Below are positions 58,457 through 64,000 of a stretch of 64,000 nt of DNA, one piece after another. The notes beneath the pieces were generated by a model. That model saw nothing but the letters and a program-made list of their open reading frames with translations, was not told the DNA's origin and searched no databases. The stretch is from contig CAJUCO010000002.1 of assembly GCA_910585245.1 (NCBI GenBank), positions 62,001-126,000 of the forward strand, read 5' to 3'. Position 1 is the stretch's first letter. Each line of letters starts with the position of its first letter. Source of the DNA: an uncultured Oscillibacter sp. GTDB taxonomy: Bacteria > Bacillota > Clostridia > Oscillospirales > Oscillospiraceae. The position numbers and the translations under genes are program-made.

Positions 58457-59084
58457 GGAAATGGGCGCCGTCCGGGCCGTTCGCCGGGGAGCGCACTCTG
58501 CGGCGCTGTCCATTGGGGCGAATTTGGTGCTGTCGGGACTGCATATCGGAGACAGTGTGGCGGTGAACGGAGTTTGCCTCACCGTCACGGCCCGGGACGG
58601 GGGCGGGTTTACCGCCGACGTGATGCACGAGACCCTAAACCGTTCCACCCTGGGGGCGCTGGCCCCCGGGAGCCCTGTGAACCTGGAGCGGGCCATGGCG
58701 GCGGACGGGCGCTTTGGCGGCCACATTGTCTCCGGCCACATTGACGGGGTGGGAACCATCGCCGCCACCCGGCGGGATGACAACGCCGTGTGGTACACGG
58801 TGCAGGCGGCGCCGGACCTGCTGCGCTATATCGTGGAAAAGGGCTCCGTCACCATCGACGGCATCAGCCTGACTGTGGCCACGGTGGAGGCGGACCGGTT
58901 TTCCGTCTCTTTGATTCCCCACACCGCCCTTGTCACCGTTTTGGGGAAGAAGCGGCCTGGAGACAAGGTGAACCTGGAAACGGACATCGTTGGCAAATAC
59001 GTGGAGCGGCTGTTACAGCTCCGGGAGGGCGCAAAGGCGGAGAGCCGCGTCACTCTGGATTTTCTCATCCAAAACGGATTTTGA
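58437..59084 (+). CDS. ribE: Riboflavin synthase alpha chain
   Basis: A 215-aa enzyme that makes riboflavin from two molecules of dimethylribityllumazine. It consists of two similar beta-barrels: MFTGIVEEMGAV ... VAVNGVCLTVT ... DVMHETLNRSTLG, and GGHIVSGHIDGVGTI ... VTIDGISLTVATVE ... SLIPHTALVTVLG. Length equals the norm. It starts inside the end of ribD and is followed 21 bp later by ribBA. Confidence 0.98.
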   Translation: MFTGIVEEMGAVRAVRRGAHSAALSIGANLVLSGLHIGDSVAVNGVCLTVTARDGGGFTADVMHETLNRSTLGALAPGSPVNLERAMAADGRFGGHIVSGHIDGVGTIAATRRDDNAVWYTVQAAPDLLRYIVEKGSVTIDGISLTVATVEADRFSVSLIPHTALVTVLGKKRPGDKVNLETDIVGKYVERLLQLREGAKAESRVTLDFLIQNGF

Positions 59085-59105
59085 TTTTGAAGGAGGTTTT
59101 ACCCT

Positions 59106-60317
59106 ATGGAACATCCCTACTGCACCGTGGAAGAGGCGCTGGCGGAGTTGCGCTCCGGCCGTATCATCATCTCCATCGACGACCCGGACCGGGAAAATGA
59201 GGGGGACATGATTTGCGCCGCCCAGTTTGCCACCACGGAAAACGTCAACTTCATGGCGGTTCACGCCAAGGGGCTGATCTGCACGCCCATGAGCGCCGAA
59301 GTGGCCGCCCGGTTGGGTCTGGAGCAAATGGTGAAAGTGAACACGGACAACCACGGCACGGCCTTTACCGTTTCCATTGACCATGTGGAAACCACCACGG
59401 GTATCTCGGCAGAGGAGCGGGGCTATACCTGCCGCAAGTGCGCGGACCCCGCCACAAAGCCGGAGGAACTGCGCCGCCCCGGGCACGTGTTTCCCCTCGT
59501 AGCCCGGAAGGGCGGCGTGCTGGCCCGGAACGGCCACACTGAGGCCACGGTGGACCTCTGCCGTTTGGCGGGACTGGCCCAGTGCGGGCTGTGCTGCGAG
59601 ATCATGCGGGAGGACGGCACCATGATGCGCACCGCCGAGCTCCTGGAAAAGGCGGCGGAGTGGGGGCTGAAGGTGACCACCATCAAGGCCTTGCAGGACT
59701 ATTGCCGCCGCCACGACAAGCACGTGGTCCGGGAGGCCGCCGCCGGTATGCCCACCCGCTTCGGGGATTTCCGGATTTACGGCTATGTCAACGACCTGAC
59801 GGGAGAGCACCACGTGGCCCTGGTAAAAGGGGAGGTGGGCGACGGGGAGGACGTGCTTTGCCGGGTCCATTCCGAATGCCTCACCGGCGACGTGTTCGGT
59901 TCCCGCCGCTGTGACTGCGGCCAGCAGCTGGCCGCGGCTTTGGGGCAGATCAACGGGGAGGGCCGGGGCGTTCTTCTCTATATGCGCCAGGAGGGCCGGG
60001 GCATTGGATTGATCAACAAGCTGAAGGCTTACGCCCTCCAGGAAAAGGGCTTTGACACCGTAGATGCCAACGTGGAGTTGGGCTTCGCGCCGGATCTGCG
60101 GGAGTATTGGGTGGGGGCCCAGATTCTCCGGGACTTGGGCGTCCGGACCATGCGCCTTTTGACCAACAACCCCGATAAGGTGTATCAACTCTCCGGGTTT
60201 GGTCTGGAGATTAAGGAGAGGGTCCCTATCCAGGTGGCCGCCACAGCGGAGGACTTGTTCTACTTGCGGACAAAGCAGACCCGCATGGGTCATCTCATCA
60301 ACTATGAAGCGGAATAA
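59106..60317 (+). CDS. ribBA: Bifunctional DHBP synthase / GTP cyclohydrolase II
   Basis: A 403-aa fusion that supplies both precursors of riboflavin. The RibB half (1-200) has IDDPDRENEGDMICAAQFAT and RTGHTEATVDL-type sequence (RNGHTEATVDLCRLAGL). The RibA half (205-403) shows the zinc ligands in RVHSECLTGDVFGSRRCDCG and the GTP-binding loops YMRQEGRGIGLINKLKAYAL and LLTNNPDKVYQL. AAGGAGGTTTTACCCT precedes the ATG. Both halves appear catalytically complete. Confidence 0.98.
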   Translation: MEHPYCTVEEALAELRSGRIIISIDDPDRENEGDMICAAQFATTENVNFMAVHAKGLICTPMSAEVAARLGLEQMVKVNTDNHGTAFTVSIDHVETTTGISAEERGYTCRKCADPATKPEELRRPGHVFPLVARKGGVLARNGHTEATVDLCRLAGLAQCGLCCEIMREDGTMMRTAELLEKAAEWGLKVTTIKALQDYCRRHDKHVVREAAAGMPTRFGDFRIYGYVNDLTGEHHVALVKGEVGDGEDVLCRVHSECLTGDVFGSRRCDCGQQLAAALGQINGEGRGVLLYMRQEGRGIGLINKLKAYALQEKGFDTVDANVELGFAPDLREYWVGAQILRDLGVRTMRLLTNNPDKVYQLSGFGLEIKERVPIQVAATAEDLFYLRTKQTRMGHLINYEAE

Positions 60318-60335
60318 ATAAGGAGGATGTTTACC

Positions 60336-60803
60336 ATGAAAGTTTACGAGGGCAAGCTGGTAGCCGAGGGGGCAAAAATTGGCGTGGTGGCCGCCCGGTT
60401 TAATGAGTTCATCGTTTCAAAGCTCCTCAGCGGCTGCGAGGATGTGCTGTTGCGCCACGGGGTGCGGCAGGAGGATATCGCCGTGGCCTGGGTTCCCGGG
60501 GCGTTTGAGATTCCGCTCATTGCCGCCAAAATGGCCAAGAGCGGGAAGTATGACGCGGTGATCGCCCTGGGGGCGGTAATCCGGGGCAGCACCAGCCACT
60601 ATGACTATGTGTGCGCGGAAGTGTCCAAGGGCATCGCGGCCGCTTCTCTAGAAAGCGGCGTGCCGGTGCTCTTCGGCGTGCTGACCACCGACACCGTTGA
60701 GCAGGCCATCGAACGGGCCGGGACCAAAGCGGGCAACAAGGGCGCCGACTGTGCCGAAGGCGCCATTGAGATGGTAAACCTGATTCGGGCGATGGGGGGG
60801 TAA
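60336..60803 (+). CDS. ribH: 6,7-dimethyl-8-ribityllumazine synthase
   Basis: A 155-aa enzyme forming the icosahedral or pentameric lumazine synthase. Motifs are VAARFNEFIVSKLLSGCEDV, VPGAFEIPLIAAKMAKSG, ALGAVIRGSTSHYDYVCAEV and PVLFGVLTTDTVEQAIERAG with TKAGNKG at the end. The ATG at 60336 is preferred because the AGGAGG lies right on an earlier ATG at 60327. It is last in the operon and followed by a strong terminator. Confidence 0.98.
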   Translation: MKVYEGKLVAEGAKIGVVAARFNEFIVSKLLSGCEDVLLRHGVRQEDIAVAWVPGAFEIPLIAAKMAKSGKYDAVIALGAVIRGSTSHYDYVCAEVSKGIAAASLESGVPVLFGVLTTDTVEQAIERAGTKAGNKGADCAEGAIEMVNLIRAMGG

Positions 60804-60833
60804 GCCCAGGGGTCGGCCGTCTGATTTATACGG

Positions 60834-60866
60834 AAAAAGAGTCTGCCGGAGGGCAGACTCTTTTTA
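60834..60866 (+). terminator. Terminator of the riboflavin operon
   Basis: AAAAAGAGTCTGCC / GGCAGACTCTTTTT, GGAG loop; A and T tracts make it usable from both sides (sleC converges on it). Confidence 0.92.
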
Positions 60867-60897
60867 TGTGTCCTCAAAAGACTACGCCGCCTCGCTT

Positions 60898-62136
60898 TCA
60901 GGCCAGCTCCGCCACGGCGACGTACACGTTGGAGATCTCGTACCAGACGGCAAAATCCACGCTCCCCGTCTGGGGAAGGTGGAAAATCCTCTGGAAGGCC
61001 GTCACCGCCTCCTGGGTGGAGGGACCGTAAATTCCGTCCGCCGGGGTTTTGGGAATGGCGGGGAAATTGTCCGCAATGCGGTTTAACTGAGTCTGGATGG
61101 TCCGCACATCCTCCCCCTCGCTGCCGGTGGTCAGAACCTCGCCTCCATAGGACCGGGGAACGCCCTCCACCTTCTCCGCGCTTTTCAGGTAGATTTCCGA
61201 GCCATAGTATTTCCTAAGGATGCTCACCGCGTCCCATCCCTGCTCCCCCAGGGCCTGGGAGCCCCACTGGCTCAAACCCTGGCACTGGGTTCGCCGTCCG
61301 TCGCAATACTGGGTGAACAGGGGCTGGGCGATGCCCTCTTTGGTGACATAGGTGGTGAATAGATCGTCCACCACCACGCCGATCTCCTCAAAGATGGTCC
61401 TCCCGTGGGAGTAGGACTGGTCAAAGGCCGTGGAGCTGGTGATGGTGAAATCATAGCCCTTTCCCCGGTACCACTCCGTATAGACCCGGTTCAGGGTAAA
61501 GGAGAGAATGGCCAGGACGTTGGCCTTGATGGCCTCCGTCCGCCAGGTGGAATAGATCTCGCTGCACGCTACGTTTTTCACATAGTCCTTAAACCGCACC
61601 CAGTAATTCTGGGCGGAGGTATCGTCGGGCCGTCCGTCGTGAACCACCACAAACTCCGGGATCACCGGTTCCGGCAAGACCACCAGGCCCGACTCTTCCG
61701 GCAGGGGCTTGACCGCCTCCTCCGGCGGGCGGGAGGCGGGTTCTCCCCAGAGGGCGTGGGGAGGCAAGAGGGTGTTGTGTACATTGAAGCCCCCGGACCG
61801 GGCCGGGGCCAGGGGCGCCCGCTGGATAGACCTCCCGGCGGGCAACAGCTCCACGCCGCCAATGTGGAGCGTTTCCCGCTCCGGGGCGAAGACGGTGACG
61901 TTGTAGACCGCGTAGGGCCTTTGTTCCGCCGCGCCCTCCAAAACGGACCACTCCATGGGCGGCGCGGGCAGCTCCACAAACGGGGTCTGGCCCGAGGAGT
62001 CGGTGGCGACCTCCTCCAGGACGGCGCCGTCCGTTGGGTCGGTGATCCGGACCCGGGCCTCCGGGATGGGGTCCGGACTTTCCCCCGCCGTGACAAAGAT
62101 CTGCAAACTGCCTTTGTCCGTGTAAGTTGGATTCAT
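60898..62136 (-). CDS. sleC: SleC-like spore cortex-lytic enzyme
   Basis: A 412-aa protein close to the ~420 of Clostridium SleC, a germination lytic transglycosylase activated by Csp proteolysis. N-terminal pro-region 1-150 with a carboxypeptidase-regulatory-like beta domain (VTAGESPDPIPEARVRITDP). The middle region is SpoIID-like (EAIKANVLAILSFTLNRVYT, FEEIGVVVDDLFTTYVTKEG, GLSQWGSQALGEQGWDAVSI). The C-terminal peptidoglycan-binding domain (GEDVRTIQTQLNRIADNFPA, PADGIYGPSTQEAVTAFQ) ends near 405. No signal peptide is visible, as for SleC. It is divergent from the csp gene, which supports the assignment. Confidence 0.88.
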   Translation of the reverse strand: MNPTYTDKGSLQIFVTAGESPDPIPEARVRITDPTDGAVLEEVATDSSGQTPFVELPAPPMEWSVLEGAAEQRPYAVYNVTVFAPERETLHIGGVELLPAGRSIQRAPLAPARSGGFNVHNTLLPPHALWGEPASRPPEEAVKPLPEESGLVVLPEPVIPEFVVVHDGRPDDTSAQNYWVRFKDYVKNVACSEIYSTWRTEAIKANVLAILSFTLNRVYTEWYRGKGYDFTITSSTAFDQSYSHGRTIFEEIGVVVDDLFTTYVTKEGIAQPLFTQYCDGRRTQCQGLSQWGSQALGEQGWDAVSILRKYYGSEIYLKSAEKVEGVPRSYGGEVLTTGSEGEDVRTIQTQLNRIADNFPAIPKTPADGIYGPSTQEAVTAFQRIFHLPQTGSVDFAVWYEISNVYVAVAELA

Positions 62137-62220
62137 AAGGCTGCTCCTCCTTTCCGTATACTATTCTATGCGGGCGGGCCGGTCTGGACACCGCCCGGAG
62201 CATTGGGACAGGAGGACGGT

Positions 62221-63777
62221 ATGGAATACATCATCAAATACACGGGGAACATCCTCTCCCTGGGCTATCCCACGGAGCTGCTGGACGCCCAATTCGCCAT
62301 CATGGAGCTGGAAGAGGAGTCCCCGGAGCGGCTGCTGGCCCACTGGCAGGTCACCTGCTTCGAGCCCGCCCGGAGGCTCAGCAGTCTGGCGGACCGGAGC
62401 CTGGAGGCGTCCTGCATCCCGCCGGTCCAGCGGGAGACCGGCCTGGGGCTGACGGGGCAGGGGGTGCTCATCGGCTTTGTGGACTCCGGCTTGGACCTTC
62501 GTCACCCGGAGTTTTTGGGGGAGGACGGGACCAGCCGCGTCGTGGGCCTCTGGGACATGACGGCCCAGGGCACGCCCCCCCGGGGATTCCTCCACGGGGC
62601 GGCCTACACCCGGGCGGAGATCGCCACAGGGTTGGTGGACTTCACCGACGAAAGCGGCCACGGCACCGCCGTGGCGGCCATTGCCGCCGGACGCGGCGGC
62701 GCGTCCCCCGGCGCGTCCATCGCCGCTGTGAAACTCTCCAGCGCCAGAACCACGGATATTATGCGGGCGGTCAAATACCTGCTGGACCAGGCGGAAGAGC
62801 GGCGGATGCCCTGTGTGGTGAACCTGAGCTATGGCACCAACTGCGGGTCCCACCAGGGACAGTCCCTCTTTGAGGCCTACATCGACCAATCCTCTCAGCG
62901 GGGGCGGAGCGTGGTGGTCTGCGCCGCCGGGAACGAGGGCAGCGGGGCCCATCACTTCCGGGGACGGCTTATGGAAAATGAGACCATTGACGCGGAGTTC
63001 ACCGTCTCCACCCAGCGCCAGCAGATCTATCTCTCCCTCTGGAAGAACTTCGCCGACGACGCCGTTTTTGAGCTGGTCCTTCCCAACGGGCAGACCACGG
63101 GGCCCCTGACGGAGGGAACCCGGTTTCTCCGCTTCGGCCCCATCCGGGCGGCCATTTTTTACGGTGTGCCCACCCACTACACCGCCACTCAGGAGGCGCT
63201 GTTCCTTCTGGAGGCCCCTGCCGGAGGGCTGGACGGCCTCTGGAAGCTGCGGTGTTTCGGCAAGAAGGTGGCCGACGGCCGGTTTGATGTGTGGCTGCCC
63301 ACCATTGAGGAGGTCAGCGACCGCACCGCCTTCCTCCAGCCGGAACCGGATTTGACCATCACCCTTCCCGCCACGGCGCTGTACCCCATCTCCGTGGGGG
63401 GCTTCCGGCCGGAGACGGAGACGGTGAGCCCCTTCTCCGGCCGGGGGGACCAAGACTGCGCGGGCCGGGTGCTCCTGGACCTGACGGCCCCGGCGGAGGC
63501 GGTCCGCTCCGCCAAGCCGGGGGGAGGCTACGACGTCTTCACCGGCACCAGCATGGCGGCCCCCTTTGTCTCCGGGTCGGCGGCGCTGATGATGGAGTGG
63601 GGCATCGTCCAGGGAAACGACCCCTTTCTCTACGGCCAGCGGGTGAAGGCGTTTCTCTGCAAGGGGGCCCTTCGCAGTCCCTTCCTGACGTACCCCAATC
63701 CTCTTTGGGGCTATGGGCGGCTGAACCTCTGCGGAACCATGAACGAACTGGTGAGCCATTTGGAAAGGGGGCTTTGA
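62221..63777 (+). CDS. Csp-type subtilase (germination protease)
   Basis: A 518-aa S8 protease of the Csp family, which processes pro-SleC during germination. The triad is complete: Asp in GFVDSGLDLRHPEF (near 86), His in DESGHGTAVAAIAAGRGG (near 145), Ser in GTSMAAPFVSGSAAL (near 442). A short N-terminal pro-domain (MEYIIKYTGNILSLG) and a long beta-rich insert (about 235-420) are typical of Csp. AGGAGGACGGT precedes the ATG. Because all three residues are present it should be the active CspB-like member. A second gene starts two bases after its stop. Confidence 0.92.
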   Translation: MEYIIKYTGNILSLGYPTELLDAQFAIMELEEESPERLLAHWQVTCFEPARRLSSLADRSLEASCIPPVQRETGLGLTGQGVLIGFVDSGLDLRHPEFLGEDGTSRVVGLWDMTAQGTPPRGFLHGAAYTRAEIATGLVDFTDESGHGTAVAAIAAGRGGASPGASIAAVKLSSARTTDIMRAVKYLLDQAEERRMPCVVNLSYGTNCGSHQGQSLFEAYIDQSSQRGRSVVVCAAGNEGSGAHHFRGRLMENETIDAEFTVSTQRQQIYLSLWKNFADDAVFELVLPNGQTTGPLTEGTRFLRFGPIRAAIFYGVPTHYTATQEALFLLEAPAGGLDGLWKLRCFGKKVADGRFDVWLPTIEEVSDRTAFLQPEPDLTITLPATALYPISVGGFRPETETVSPFSGRGDQDCAGRVLLDLTAPAEAVRSAKPGGGYDVFTGTSMAAPFVSGSAALMMEWGIVQGNDPFLYGQRVKAFLCKGALRSPFLTYPNPLWGYGRLNLCGTMNELVSHLERGL

Positions 63778-63779
63778 CC

Positions 63780-64000
63780 ATGGCCTTATCTCCCGAGGCA
63801 ATGGCCTTCATTCAAGAGCCGGACACCGTGGACTTCGTCACCCGGGCTACCGACGCCTTTTTTGCCTATGTTCAGCGCTCAAACGAGGTGGTCATCGGAC
63901 AGATACTCTCCGGGCGCTATGTCCTGGGCTACATCAAGCAGGAGAATTTTCACCACCTGGAGGAGGCCCTGGGCACCGCCTTTCTCAGCTCCGTCTCCGT
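63780..64000 (+). CDS. Start of a further gene in the csp operon, partial
   Basis: The frame begins MALSPEAMAFIQEPDTVDFV and continues without a stop to the window end (73 codons), with GRYVLGYIKQENFHHLEEAL near the edge. Only two bases separate it from the Csp stop, so it is in the same operon. Clostridial csp loci usually hold two or three related subtilases, some with dead active sites, and this N-terminus could be the pro-domain of one. The visible part is too short to be certain. Confidence 0.65.
   Translation, partial: MALSPEAMAFIQEPDTVDFVTRATDAFFAYVQRSNEVVIGQILSGRYVLGYIKQENFHHLEEALGTAFLSSVS

Noticed and set aside
61405..62220. Upstream in-frame extension of the Csp gene (790 codons in all)
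   Set aside because: The extension is antisense to sleC; the real Csp start at 62221 has its own AGGAGG and matches the family N-terminus.

Overview
The window looks like a chromosome segment of a GC-rich, spore-forming Firmicute of the Oscillospiraceae type (Flavonifractor/Lawsonibacter/Oscillibacter-like). This placement is an inference. It rests on the high-GC coding, the Firmicutes gene orders (gdpP-rplI-dnaB, ylxM-ffh-rpsP-khpA, a T-box before pheS), and germination genes (sleC, a Csp protease, a GerS-like lipoprotein, a SleB-type hydrolase). No 16S sequence is present.

Region by region. 1-5010 (minus): a T-box leader, then a polysaccharide deacetylase, pheS, an Imm51-like gene and pheT (cut by the window edge). 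5051-5254: a terminator-flanked multi-hairpin repeat. 5263-13047 (minus): rplS, a SbcD-like nuclease, YbaK, YmdB, nrdR, two unknown proteins, a MazF-type RNase, a GerS-like lipoprotein and nnrE/nnrD. 13086-16860: an AT-richer accessory island beside tRNA-Leu. It holds two recombinase fragments, a DUF4417 protein with an unusual C-terminus, and a complete IS3-family element. 17198-25918: an XRE membrane protein, two COG0523 GTPases (one with a His-rich linker), a DUF2238-like membrane protein, a GntR-ABC operon, a small-multidrug-export family protein, a lipoprotein and a flavodiiron protein. 25992-34310 (minus): gdpP, two paralogous small membrane proteins, rplI, dnaB, tilS, hpt and ftsH. 34499-36815 (plus): ylxM, ffh, rpsP, khpA. 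36878-44081 (minus): gdhA, a spore-hydrolase-like protein, cyclase-murT-gatD and mnmG. 44100-47100: a structured intergenic region, a small XRE regulator divergent from a 65-aa gene, a phosphoesterase, a 27-aa peptide gene with its own promoter and terminator, and an IseA-like lipoprotein. 47499-49619: hppA, followed by the second copy of the terminator-flanked repeat. 49955-56689 (minus): RluD-type synthase, a BceRS-type two-component pair and a 1337-aa SLH surface protein. 56875-60866: an FMN riboswitch with ribD-ribE-ribBA-ribH. 60898-64000: sleC divergent from a Csp subtilase and the start of a further gene.

The strongest signals beyond routine annotation are: (1) two copies of a non-coding element built from the same hairpin order, each bracketed by a duplicated terminator hairpin; (2) a GatD homologue beside an intact MurT that has lost both the catalytic Cys and the catalytic His; (3) a Phe-tRNA synthetase operon carrying a deacetylase and an immunity-type gene; (4) the 27-aa peptide gene; (5) the DUF4417 chimera in the tRNA-Leu-proximal island.
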